The notes below the pieces were generated by a model that searched no databases, was not told where the DNA came from, and worked only from the letters and a program-made list of their open reading frames with translations. From contig WBMZ01006410.1 of the NCBI GenBank assembly GCA_013400975.1, forward strand, positions 124,001 through 188,000: a stretch of 64,000 nt of DNA. The letters run 5' to 3'. The position numbers and the translations under genes are program-made. Every line of letters starts with the position of its first letter. Position 1 is the stretch's first letter. The stretch is from Atrichornis clamosus. Lineage: Eukaryota; Chordata; Aves; Passeriformes; Menuridae. Positions 1-12,700 of the stretch are shown here, piece after piece.

Positions 1-3000
1 GTCCTGAGTGTGAGGATGCTGTCAGCAGAGCTGCTGTCTCCTGCCTTACTGCTCATAGTCTTTGCCTTCGAAGTGACCTTTGCCTTTCCATCATGTGTGC
101 TGACGTGCAGCGTCATCCTCCCCTGTCCCATTTTCTTTGTGAACAGTACATTATTGAACACTGCTATGTTTAGCTCATATGCCAGGGATGGTTAACGGCA
201 ACCTCCAAATGTATAGACTAGCTGAGTAGTTTTGCATAGTTTCAGAAATTCTTTCCTAGCTGATTAAGCTTTTGGGGTTACATACCTGCTGAGCATTATC
301 AGCCTAAGAGGAAGGTAACCCACATGTTATCCTAGACTTTAAACAGAATTTCTCACAGGGGCTTCACTATGTAAATGCGAGACAGAAAACAAGTGTTTAA
401 TCAAAAAATGGTCTTTGTAAATATGCCTGTTCATGAACAGTTGCAGCTGCTGATAATGCTTTATCTTCATAGACTTCACTGACAATCCTACACAATGTTA
501 GTGGAAAATCATTTATGCTCTGTGGCCAAACCCAGGCCAATACCCAGGTGGTCCATAAAAGAACACCTGAACTGGATGTTCTCTCTCATGTTATCAATAA
601 ATTAGCATTTCCCTTGATTTGAGATATCAGGGTCATAGATTGTGTCATAGGAAATGGATTTCTAAAGACCTCTTGACCCTGACACGATTCCACAGGAACA
701 ACTGTATTTGGCAGCATGTCTGGACTACTTCTCAAAAGGCTAGGGGGAAGTCCAGAGTTTTGGACATTTACTGGCCACTTTTCAACAGCCTTCACTTGAC
801 AACATCTTGATCAAGGGAAAACTTGAATAAAAATTCAGACATGTTTCAGAGAAAATAAGTAGTCTCTGGTTATGGCAGTCCTAATCGATATAAGAGTTTC
901 GTTGTGATGGACATATGCATCTGAGCTAATCAGCCTAAGTTTCTTCACAAAATATAATGGAAACAAATCAGCAATTTCTCCAATTTTTGTGTGGCTAAAA
1001 ATGCACAAAGATTACGTTGCTAAAAATGCAATGCAAGTTATATGTCTACTTTGGCATGAAGTGAAGTGAACCCTGAAAGTTCTCATTCATCTCTTCTGAC
1101 TATAATGAGGGACTGGCTCAGCTGCATCTCCATTTAGATGAATCCCACATTATGGAACCAGTCATAAGCTATTCACAGCTCATATATAAATTCCAATCAG
1201 AAATCAGATGACAGAAGTGCTGACATTGTATTGTATGTTTACAGAGGAATGCTCCCATTTATTAAGCAGTTATGCTCCTAATTTTATCTAAAGACAATCT
1301 TCAGGGAATTTGAGGATTCAGATAAACTGGATAGAAATATTAAGAGAGGTGAAAGCAAAAGTAACTTACCAGTAGAGAACCTCAGACATGTACATAAGAA
1401 CTAATAAAACCAAATGCTCATCTTAAGTGTTGCAAATTATCCTAGTAAGATGTATTTTATAACATTTTTCTCTCTATTTCAGTTTATTACAAACATGAGA
1501 TTACTTCTTTTGTTACTGATAATTTTGCTCTACAACTAGCTCAGTTTTTGCTGGTCACCTCTGAAGAAAACATTCAGCACTAATTTCATAAAGGCAAGAG
1601 TTTTCATTGAAGCAGAGACTAGAAGAGATAACATGGGGTATGCAAACCTTTATGAGTAATATCTGGACACAGACTAGAGGGAAAAGTAGAAAATGAGTAA
1701 CCTGAGAAAAGTTAGGAAGATAGCATTTGAACCTTTGAACCATTCAGTTTCAGGAGGAACATTTTCTATTTATACAAGAAGGAGCAAAGCAAACATAGCA
1801 ATTAACAATCTGGTTAGCTGAACATTTTTAGGTGCTATGCTCTTAATTGTAAAGCAAATGGGTACCCTCAAGTCACACGTAAAAAGAAATTGTAACAACA
1901 CAGCTGTTTAAACTGAAAACAGCCCACTGGTGCAGACCCTGAAGAATCCTAGGTTCACTGCAAGTTTATCTGATCTAAAAAGATGAATCAAGGGGATGGG
2001 ATTTAAATGGTTGTATTTTATTGAATGAGAGAAACTACGACTGTAAATAATGCTTATGTAGCTGTTTAAAATATGATTTGAAAATTGTCAAAGGAATAGA
2101 AAAATAATTAAATTGTTGTGAAAAATGTTTGAGATCATTTAGCAAACATTTGTTATGCTTCTGCATTTGCAGAGGGAGAAACTGTAAATCTGTGTGCTTC
2201 TAAGAATGAGTTCTTAGAGATGCAAAACTTGGCAGTTTTAGTAAATATGTGTTGGTCTGTGAGTACATGTGAATGTGCATATGTGGTGTTTCTGTTCATG
2301 AGCCGATGGTTGGTTGCAAAGAAATGTCACAAAGATCATAGTCTAGAAGTTAATTAACTTGTAGGAAAATATTAATATGAGTCTCTGTCTAAGAGGAGAT
2401 GCTTAATTTTGCAAGACATCTGCATCAGCCGTAAGCTGATGGACCCTCTGACAGAAAAAACTCATGTAGATCTTTTTGTAGTCTCCAAAGCACAGATGCA
2501 TCAGAAACTAGGCTTTGCTTATTTCTGAAGCTCTCAGAATTATATACTTTAAATTATGTCTCTCATTCAGGAGGCTAAAGTTTTGAAATCCAGGACATTT
2601 GCCATTAAAATGTGGAAAATTGGACAGTGCATTGCACTCCTTCTTTGTTTATTCTTTGAAGGATATGCTGACCATTTTCCTGAAAAAATTCTAAAAAATA
2701 TTTTATCACACTTTGTAGACTATAGTATAAGCACAATCTATAATGGGAGAGGGACACAGTGTAGCAGTCATGAATAAATACTTGCAAGCAGAAAGAGGGT
2801 TGTTGCTTGAAAAGCTCCATCCCTTAAGTCCACATTAAAGCCTTGTTTCTAGTGGAAAGTTTCCCAAATAAGCATTCTATGGAGAGAAACATCACTACAG
2901 TTTTGACTAGAAACGTATGATTTGGAAGAGTAGCGGCAATGTCAGAGTTGTACTAAACATGGATGGAAAATGAACTGTTACTCTACAGACAACTTTCTCC

Positions 3001-5003
3001 TGATCCATCTGTAGTAATCCTTGTTCAGTTCCCCGATTTTCGTGTTTGCTTGTTCTATGCCAATAGCTCCAGGTGCAGTATTAGGAGCTTCATATATCAT
3101 CTTCCCCTGGTTAAGGTTTGCCATATGGGAAAGGAGGAGGAGAAGGAGTTAGCAGTGTCCATTGCCCAGAGGTTGGGGTTCCAGTGGCGGCTTGGGTTAG
3201 AGTGCCAATGTGGTGCTCCTTGCTTCCTGGAAACCACCCTGTGCAACATCCTAGCAGCTTCCAGGGCAGCACAAAGGCTGCACTCTCTATTTATAGAGCT
3301 GAAGCTTGTGTTTGTAGGTGTAGTCTTCTCCTGTTGTGGCCAGACAGCTGATAGAAATGGACAGTGTAGAAAACCTGCTTGCTGAGAATTATTTCTGGGA
3401 AGGATTATGCCAAGAAATGTGGAGAAAACCTGTCAGAAAGCTGTCAGAAGAGGTTTTAAAGATCTTTTCCTTAGGCTCTTGTCCGCGACAGTTATTTTAT
3501 CTAGAAGAGAGATATGTGTGCAGAAATTATGTGCCAATTTTCTGGATGTTGTGAATAAGAAGTAGTGTTTTGATAGTGAAGAGTGGAAGAGGACTCTGAA
3601 ATACATGTTAGTTTTTTTAAACATTATCAGCCTGAAATTTACAAAATAAAGTCAGTTTTTTTGTATGCCACTACATAATGGTTTTATTTTATGCTTTCTG
3701 ACTTAATTGAGCAGAGTAGCATAACAAGACTATTTTTCCTCATCATATAAAATCCTTTTAAGTTCAGTAGTGATGACATTCTGTCAGAATGCTTTTTTTC
3801 CAGAAGAGGATAATCAGGGAACGACATAGTGGCCTAAGTCTGATGTGAATCAAAATGGAATACTGCCTATATAGGAGAACCTGGCAGTAAAAATAGAGTT
3901 TGTGCTGATTTTTAATGTTATTTCCATGAGAAGGTCCTTTATCAGGTAGAGAACTATAGTGCACCAAAATTTTAATCGCTCCGACAGAGGGAATTATTGC
4001 TTCTGGGGCTAATCTTTCAGTGACGGCTCATTTACAGGTATCTAGAAACAGAGGGTTTGACTTGCTCATTTCCTTACACAGCACTGCAATTGAGCTGTAA
4101 GATAGCTACACTCTTCTTTACAGTCTATCTCTCTATTGCTGGTTAGCTGAATGTTATTCAAAATAGGGAACAATACAAAAACAATGGTTGGGTTCAGGAA
4201 TTCTTTATTATAATAACATTTTCATCACTGGCCAGAATGTTTAATTAAGTCCGCAGGAGAGGAAGAGGAATTAGGGAACAAGCAAACAAAAGAAAATCCT
4301 GGCAATTCAGTTGTTTTTACTTGGTGCTTGCAAAACAGGAATGAATCAACATCAGTATGAAATACTCAGTTATTTGAATAGGCCAGATTTATTTCCTGTA
4401 CACTTAAATCCTTAATCTACACCCTGGGTCCTGTTTGAAATGCCAGTAAAACATTGATTCTCTAATCCAGAGGAGAGGTTTACAGCTCAGAAGACATGCT
4501 GAAATTAAGCTTTTCACCTTTTTCCAGTTTTGAGTCAGATTAGGCTGGATCCAGATATCTAGGAATACTCTGCCTGCCTGCTCTTATGTATGGTCTATGC
4601 TCTATGTCATGGGCAGAGAGCAGAGTTTATATTCTGACTTTGCATAAATGAGTGTTCCTGCAGCCTGGTCACCTATAGCTGTATAAATGTTGTTTCTGCT
4701 TGTAGTGCTGTAGAGTGGCTGCAAAGTAGTATCTCAGATCCCAAGGACCTGTCTCCAAAATCATTGCTATTACATTCTTTAGATTTGATGCATTGTTAAG
4801 GAGCATCTAACCTTAGACCCTTTGCAACCTCCTCTAAAATTTTTTTGCCTCTGCTTGTAACATAGTTGGGACTTCTTCAAGTTTAAATCCAGGCAACAAC
4901 CAACATTTTACTTATCTTTCTCTTAGAATTACCTTGTGTTTTAGCAGCACTCCTGGTCTGTTTTTCAGACTGAATTGGGCTTCTGAAAGCCCAATTGCTT
5001 TCA
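1..5003. other. Unassigned intronic sequence
   Basis: AT-rich unique-looking sequence with no repeat family I recognise. A 140-codon + strand frame at 2963-3385 lies in a locally GC-richer patch (about 3110-3400) but resembles no protein I know and has no splice or start context that favours it. Confidence 0.5.
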
Positions 5004-5625
5004 TTGGGCCCATGTGAACCTCATGAAGTTCAGGGCCAAGAGCAAGTTCCTGCACGTGGGTTGGAGAGGTCCTGGTTCCAGTACAGGCAGGGGGCTCAAA
5101 GGATTGAGAGCATCCCAGTGAAGAAGGGCTTTGGGATGTTGGTGCATAAAAAATTGATCATGAACCAGCAATGTGCCCTTGCAGCCTGGAAGGCCAATTG
5201 TACCTGGGGCTGCACCAAAAACAATGAGGCCAGCAGGGCGAGGGAGGGGATTCTAGCCCTCTATTCTGCTCTCATACGACCCCACCTGGAGTACAGCATC
5301 CAGTTCTGGGGTCCCCAATAAAAGACAGGGACCTCTTAAAGCAGGTTATGAAGAGGACCATAAAAATTATAAGGGCAGTGGAACACCTCTCCTATGAGTA
5401 AAGACTTGAGGGAGTTGGGGTTGTTTAGCCTGGAGAAGAAAAGGCTCCAGAGTGACCTTATGGTGGCCCATCAGTACTTAAAGGGGCTTATAAGAAAGGT
5501 GGGACCTGTAGTGGCAGGACAAGGGGAAATGATTTTAAATAAAAAGAGGGGAGCTTTAGATTGGAAGGAAGAAATGGTTTACTATGGGAGTGGTGACACA
5601 CTGGAAAAATTCGTCCAGAGAGGTT
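5004..5625 (+). mobile_element. CR1 LINE, left part of an interrupted copy
   Basis: This is a decayed 5'-truncated CR1 retrotransposon in sense orientation. It starts within the C-terminal part of ORF2, after the reverse-transcriptase core. Translated pieces such as [20 protein letters not shown] and [16 protein letters not shown] match the conserved CR1 C-terminal region, with several stops and frameshifts between them. The copy breaks off at a point equivalent to 'gcccagagaggt' of the family and resumes at about 6594. It is the older of two nested elements. Confidence 0.9.
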
Positions 5626-6553
5626 CATACAATCGTATGATCATAGAATTATTTCAGTTGGAAGGGGACCTTGAAGATCATCTACATCTAATCCCCTACT
5701 GTGGGCAGAGACACCTTCAGCTGGTCCAGGTTACTCAGAGCCCCATCCAACCTGACCTTGAATAACTTCCCTGGGGAACCTGTTCCAGTACCTCACCACC
5801 CTCACAATAAGGAATTTTTTCCAAACATCAAATCTAAACCTACTCTCTTCCATTTTGAAGTCATTCCCCCTTGTCCTGTCACTGCATGTTCTTGTGAATA
5901 GTCTGGTCCCATCTTTCCTATAAGTATCCTTCAAGTACTGGAAGGCCACAATTAGGTCACCCTGAAGCCTTCTCTTTGCCAGATTGAACAATCCCAATTC
6001 TCTCAGCCTTTCCTCGTAGGAGAGGCACTCCATTCCTCTGATGAACCTGGTGGCCCTCCTCTGGACTCACTCCAAGAGGTTAATGTCCTTCCTGTGCCAG
6101 GGACCCCAGAGCTGGATGCAGTGTTCCAGGTGGGGTCTCACCAGAACAGTGCAGAGGGGCAGAATCCCCTCCCTCGCCCTGCTGGCCACGCTGCTTTGGA
6201 TGCAGCCCAGGACACGTTTGGCTTTCTGGGCTGTGCCGGGTCATGTCCAGATTCTTGTCAACCATCACCCCCAAGCCCTTCTGGGCAGGGCTGCTCTTGA
6301 TCTGTTCGTCCCCAGCCTGTGTTGATAATTCGGGGTTGCCCTGACCCAGGGGCAGCACCTTGCACTTGGTCTTGCTAAACCTCATGAGATTCCCATGGGC
6401 TCACTTCTCAAGCCTGTCTAGGTCCCCCTGGATGGCGTCCTTTAGGTGTGTCAGCTGCTCCACTCCACTCAGCTTGGTGTCATCTGCCAATTTGCTGAGG
6501 GTGCACTCAATCCCTCCGTCTATGTTGTTAATGGAGATCTTAAAGATATTAAG
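5626..6553 (-). mobile_element. CR1 LINE inserted antisense into an older CR1
   Basis: Read on the minus strand, this copy runs from the sequence just after the RT catalytic motif, through MRFSKTKCKVLPLGQGNPEL and [24 protein letters not shown] segments, to the CR1 3' end. On the + strand that end appears at about 5635-5650 as repeats of the atcatagaat type. It is 5' truncated, as usual for CR1. The flanking + strand CR1 is broken at the same point, so this copy arrived later. The exact upper boundary is blurred by a short duplicated AAAGATATTAA motif near 6541-6592. Confidence 0.9.
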
Positions 6554-6593
6554 TTGTACTATATTATATAAAGATTGTTAAAGATATTAACTT

Positions 6594-6742
6594 GTGGATG
6601 GTCTATCAGTGAGAGCGTTCAAGGTCAGGTTGGATAGGATTTTGAACAGCCTGATCTGGTGAAGAATGTCTGTGCCAATGGCAGGGGATTTGGCTTGATG
6701 ATTTTTATAGGTTCAGATCAACACAACCCATTCTCTGATTCT
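6594..6742 (+). mobile_element. CR1 LINE, right part of the interrupted copy
   Basis: This carries on the + strand CR1 that stops at 5625. It resumes at 'gtggatg' and goes through the 'gttcaaggtcaggttggat' segment and 'ggcaggggatttgg' to a degraded tail near 'ccattctctgattctt'. It is the ordinary CR1 3' untranslated end. Together the two parts form one element of about 770 bp. Confidence 0.85.
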
Positions 6743-9700
6743 TCAGAACTTACTAGAACAGTTTAGGATTATGTTCCAGTTAGGGAATTAGCAGTCTCCT
6801 ATGCTTGTGATGAGCAACTGTCACCTCTTGTCACATAGAATACAGTAGCCTTGAGAGCTTCAAGGAATTTGTTAAGTACAAATGGGTAGATACCATAAAA
6901 ATATCAATTAAAAAGTTTTATTTTTATATAAGTTAAATTTGTGTCAAGGGTGCTTCGACCTTCTCTGGTTGCTTTCAGAAGAAATTCAGGTTTCTAGGAT
7001 ATGTGTTCTCCGGGGAAGCAAATCCTAAGGTTATCTTAAGATAGCCTATGTTTGTGTCATTTCACCTTGCTGAGCATTATAATACCTATCTTTGAATTCA
7101 TCTCTCTAACTATAATGTGGATGTAAATAAAATACCTGTTTCCTCGTTGCTGTCCAGTTTTTTGAGTGTAATGGGTGTCTTTGGTTACCTTTTTTGATTT
7201 ATCTGGAAGACTTATTTTGTGCAAGTATGTCAGTATGTGTGTAACAGCATCACCTGTGTTTGGCCTTCAGCTATCATCTCTGCCGGTGTTCAGCTCCGTG
7301 CCCTCACTCAAGGTCCTTACAGGTACCTCTGTGCTGGTGGTCATTTGGCCACCTGCAGACTGCATTTGCTTTGTGGGTGCAGGTGGGATGGTGCTCTTCA
7401 TGCAAGCTGAGCATGCAGTGCATGCAATTTCATATCTATTTGATAGCTCACAGTTTTTGCAGGATTTGTCAGGCAGTGTTTCACTTTCCAGTCACTCAGC
7501 ACCTTGTCTCTCAGGTGAGATGTTTGTGTGGCTCCTTTCTGCCGTGTGAGAATGGGTGAACTTCTAACTATTCTCCACCAATTCTTATGTCCATAATTAA
7601 ATGCAAAGGTCTGAGGGAGAAACATCCTGTTCGTAGAAGCTCATGACTGTGCTTTTATATAAATGACCATACAATAGGCCATGGAGGATAAACTTGAAGA
7701 CATTTTCATGAGCAGTGTTGCAGTCTGGAAGTGGTCTGTGAAGAAAGGGCTACAACGTACCTATAAATGACACACAACAAGCTTTGTTTTCAGTGTATTT
7801 TTAAATTTACTTAAGTGGTTTCTTGTTGTTCCTAAAGCAATCAATAGGATCTAAGTACCTCACGTGCTTGTTTGTTTAGCTGGTGATTAGTACTAGCAAA
7901 AGAACCGACTTTGAGTCATCTTGACCCCCCTTACACATTTGCTGGAGGGCGCTGCACTATGAGCCAACAGACAACTTCCTGCTGGGAAATCATGGTATCC
8001 AAGGCAAAGGCAACAGCATGGGCTTTTATGGGAGTAGAGGGTCCCTCAGGTTTTTGGAAAACATTCTCATAAAGGAAATTAAATGAAATACTCTTCAGAT
8101 TTGTCACGTCTTCATGAGTGAAGTTACTTAAAACTAAATTTTATAAAGCATTTTTTAAAGCATTTTAAATAATGTTTTAATCGGTTGATGTTTACACCCT
8201 TTGTCTTAATAACACTCAGATCAAAAAGATCAATTATTTTATTCTGCAAAGACTATAAAATTTGATGGTTTGCATAATAACTCACAAAATCCACAGTTTA
8301 AATATGGATGGCTATTAACCTGTTTTTAAAAAGCTGCAATTAAAGTGAAACGGAATTACTTAAAGCAGTGATTTTATTCCTATAATCTGAGAATGAAGAA
8401 AAGTGATAAAATTCTAAAATCACTATTATTTCTGCCAATTATACGTACATTTGGAAAGATTTAAAATAAGGCATGAATCCTTCCTTAGGTACACATGTGT
8501 TGCTAACAGATAAATAACTATTTATGGGGGGGGGGTTTATTTTATTTTTTTCTTTTTTTTTTACAACCTGCAGTTTGTTATTAGGAATTTCAAAGATATC
8601 TTGAAAAAAGCACGAGTTTACATGATAGGTAATCTCACACACAGTAAACACATTCCTAAGCACAGTTACTTCATTAATTGTTTATTCATAGCATGCAGTA
8701 ACAGTGCTGCTACTATTCAAGAATTTGCCTTAAAACACATGCACGCTTTTATCCTTTATGATAATAAAAAGATTTGGAGTTTTTTTCTACTCTTTTTTAT
8801 TCACAGTAGTTTGGACAGGTAAATGGCACACTCATTTATCTGGAGTCTTTGCATGTTGCACACTCTGATGGAATATTCCTCTAATGTCCATGTCCTGTCT
8901 AATTTATTTTATCCTAATATTTTCTGATAAGGGAAGAAAATCCCCAAGGGTGATGTGTTGGACTTGTACAGTAAAACTGGATATAGAATTCCACATTCTC
9001 ATGCAACTGCTGTTTTTTCTGGCATCTTTCCTTTGGCTGTACTGAATGCTTAACGTAATCCTATGTAAATATTCATATAAATTAAATTAGTAATTAAAAT
9101 AACTCATTAAAGAATAGTCCAAAACCTTATATCTCTCAGGAAATCAGTGTTTCTCTTTTATATGCACTGACTTACATAAAATGAGTATTAAATTCTTATT
9201 ATTTCAAAGAATACAAATCAAAGTTTTTCTATCAAATAGTATATTTTGTCCAGAATTAAATATTTTGTGATTTGACAAGTAAAAAGTTTTAGATGACACA
9301 TTACATTTACATATTCTTATATAAGAAATGATAAAAAAATTTTAAATAAGTTGAGTAGTTTCCTTGCACAATAAAAGCAGTCATGTTTAGAATTAAATAC
9401 AAAAACTTTCTTAATGACTCTCAACAGAAGGCTAAATAGTCTATAAGTGAATTAAAATGGCAGATAAAAGAATAAATATATACAGGAAAAAAGCATTCTT
9501 AATTACAGGTTATTGCAATAACCTCTTAAGTTAGAAGTGGTAAAAAGCCTGCTGCAAAAACAGGCCTGCAGAAATTTCTTTCAGTAGTTTGCTGCTGTGA
9601 AACTGCTGGGATGTTTGAATGTCAGAGAGAGCAATTCTAATGAGTGGAGGCCATGGAAAGAGTTCCTAGGTTGAACAGAATAAGCCTGTTAAAGGAATAC

Positions 9701-12700
9701 TTGAAGAAAATTTTAGGGCAGTGGTATTTATTTATTTATGGGATATTTGTCAAGAAAACAAAAAAGGTTTAAATCTACAGCCTTTACTTCTTTTATTCCC
9801 TATGCAGTCAGTTTTCATTAAACTTTTCTGTAATCCACCATGTCCATACTTTGTTAAAAATTAAAATGCCAGGACCAAGCCAAGATTATTTGTGCTTGTA
9901 GCCTTTCTCTAGCAACTTACAGAAGACCAGAAGAGCTGAGAATGCAAGTAGCAACACTTGCCAGACTGTGCCTTCAGTGAGGTATATTTTAGGAAGTTCT
10001 TGAGCCAAATGTGTTGTCTTGGCTTGTGGTAGCCCCCCATGTGGTAACATACCTAACTGGGTGGAATCAGCAGGAGAGTTTGTTTATTTTGACTACTAGT
10101 GTGGTAATTTGAGTTTTTTCATTCCCTTCCCCAGACAGTGCCTAATATATCCTAGCAGAGAGATACATGGCAAAATTTCCTTGAGTAACCCAAGCAGTAG
10201 GAAGAGATGAGAACACATGAACTTTGGCTTGCTATAAACAGTAGAAGTCTAAATACTATTTTTAAGGTGCTATGCTCCTGGGAGCTGAAAGTGGCTGAAG
10301 AATTGTCCGTCACCTTACTCATATTTTGTGTATATATTGGACTGATTTGCTAATGGATCCAACCCACTACATTATTGCTATTGCTAGGACTCAGATGACC
10401 AAGATAAATCACAGGGGTGATGCCTGAGTTAATTATAGCAGTGCCCTCCCAAACAGCACTATCAGCTCTGGGAAGCAGCAAAAGCTATTGTTGGTGTTAG
10501 GAAGTAACATGAGAGAGCGGTGTCCGGGAGAGGAGAGGCAGTGCAGAGAATGCCAGGGAAAGGACTGGAAAATACTGCCTCTATGACGTTTGGCAAGGAA
10601 GAGAGGTGCGAGGAAGAGCAGAAGGTTTTCAAGACAAGAGAGCTATCTCAGATCAGGTATTTTGGAAGATGCATTTGCTTAGCACATGCGCGCACATAAA
10701 AATACTGGTGGAAACATTACAAAACAAGTTAAGGAATCCAGTTTCCGCTGAAAGAATCCTTCTGTCTTTGTTCCTGGCAGGAACAGTTCCTTTCCTTTTT
10801 CACTTACAAGCTTTTCCCAGGAATTTAAACTTTTGGAAGCAAGTTTGTTCTCTCTAAATCTCTTATTTATTTTCATTTTTAGGGAAGCTGTTTGAAACCT
10901 AATTATGTTTTTCTTCTAAATTTGAAAGAAAAGAGAGAAATTACTTTGGTACTTACTGAAAATATATCTCAAATTAAACCAAAACCAAGCACATAATTAA
11001 ACAATGTCTCTGCTTCTGAAATCAAAGAAAATCCTTCTTTAAGAACAAACCCTTAGATACTATAAAATGTCAGAGCTCCACAGCTGTTCACTTGCTGTTC
11101 TTCAGTAAGGATTCCCTGATAAAGGGGGATTTTTCATAAATTTCAGTGCATAGAGAAGATAGCATGTATTTTGGGTCTGAAGTGCCTTCCTTTTCCATTA
11201 AGCAAAAGGCTGAGTTTCTAGAACCTGAAAAAATGTCTGTTTCAGATTACACTGAATTGCACAAAAACCATGGATCTGAAGATTAGTTCGTGTTTTCGTT
11301 CTTTTCGTAGAACCCCAACTTTCAGTTGATTGGGAAACTTTTATTTCATTTAGAATTATCTCCTTTAGCTGTTTCTTTACAAACCATTGCAACTTTTAAA
11401 AAAGATCTTCAATTTTTTTTTTTTTTAGAAGCTGCTGTGATATGACAAACAAATTCATGCTGACCCTGAGGGTAAAGAGTTCTCGCTGTGATGCTAAATT
11501 TAGAGTCCCTTGAACAGCTCAGGTGAAAGTACAAATAAACAAAATTCTATGGTTAATGGCACTTGTACTAATACAAGAAAAGAATTAACTTTGAATGTAA
11601 ACAATTAAGAGAAATAATTGTGAATTTTGGTAAAATTAAAACTTTTTTGTCTTCTAGTTCAATGAGAAAAAGGCAGAACATAACCATCTCAGAACTCAAA
11701 AATACAGAACATGTGATACATAAAATGTGTAAGGATTCTTATCCTTCCTTACTCATTTGGTGATTTGCTTAATATCTGCTTCATAGTAGTTTGAGTCCCA
11801 GTAACTCCCAGTAAAACACTAATATTTTATCTATGTTTCTTGAAACAGCATTACTGCAGACCAACACAGCAGGAGAAAGGTTATGAAGAACACCTTCATG
11901 TTCAGTAGTTGAACATCTAAAACATTTATTAGGTTTTTCAGTAAAATACAAGATTAATCAGTAATGCAAAAAGCCACTTAACACTGCAAGAACGTATTCT
12001 TTAGCCTGTAACTTCTCTTAAATTAGACAAGGGTTAACAACCATCTACTTTGGTTTTTAGCTATCATTAACAACATTTAAGTCTTCAATATACCCAGGGT
12101 TTTAAGATTATTATATAATCAACAGATTTTTTTTAGACATCTACAGCTGGTGATAAGCATGCATTATTCCAGGCTTCCAAGCTATGCTAAGGAATTATTG
12201 TCTTGCTAGACTTTTGTCATGTAAAAGTATATCAGTGTCAGTTAGTTGTTCCTGGTCATTCAAAGCATGGAATGAGAGAGTAACACCAAGTCTTAAACAA
12301 AGTTTTGTTGAGGAAGAACAGTGTGGCTGGTAGTGATGATTCTTAAAGCGATTGGCAATTTTATTGGATAAAAGTTTCCAGTCTTACAGATAGCATCAGT
12401 CAGGTGGTTTTTTAACTTGAAGAAGTTCTGTATGGTAACAGGAGGTTGTGAGGACTCACTGTGACCTTGGGATTTAATTTGAATGTTGTTTGTAGCAAGC
12501 TCCAACTCTAGATAAGATAGTCATGCACTGTTTTTCTTTTTTCGCCTCATGTTGTTTGAGCCTGAAGTAGCCTCTTTGATGTATTTCTTCCTCAAACCAG
12601 CAATACTGAAGCACGTAGAACAAAAGAAAATCTGTTCAAGTGAGTCTAATGAGTTTCTACATAAAGGTTCAAGTTGACACTATAGTCTTTTAAAACACAT

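Noticed and set aside
2963..3385. 140-codon + strand ORF in a GC-richer patch
   Set aside because: It resembles no known protein, overlaps another frame of similar quality, and shows no splice, promoter or polyadenylation context. Length alone is not enough in 64 kb.
5731..6033. 100-codon minus-strand ORF
   Set aside because: It is readable as the C-terminal part of CR1 ORF2, so it belongs to the nested retrotransposon and is not a host gene.
7175..7559. Three overlapping + strand frames of 63-124 codons
   Set aside because: Several frames are open together because the patch is locally low in stop codons. None has domain-like content.
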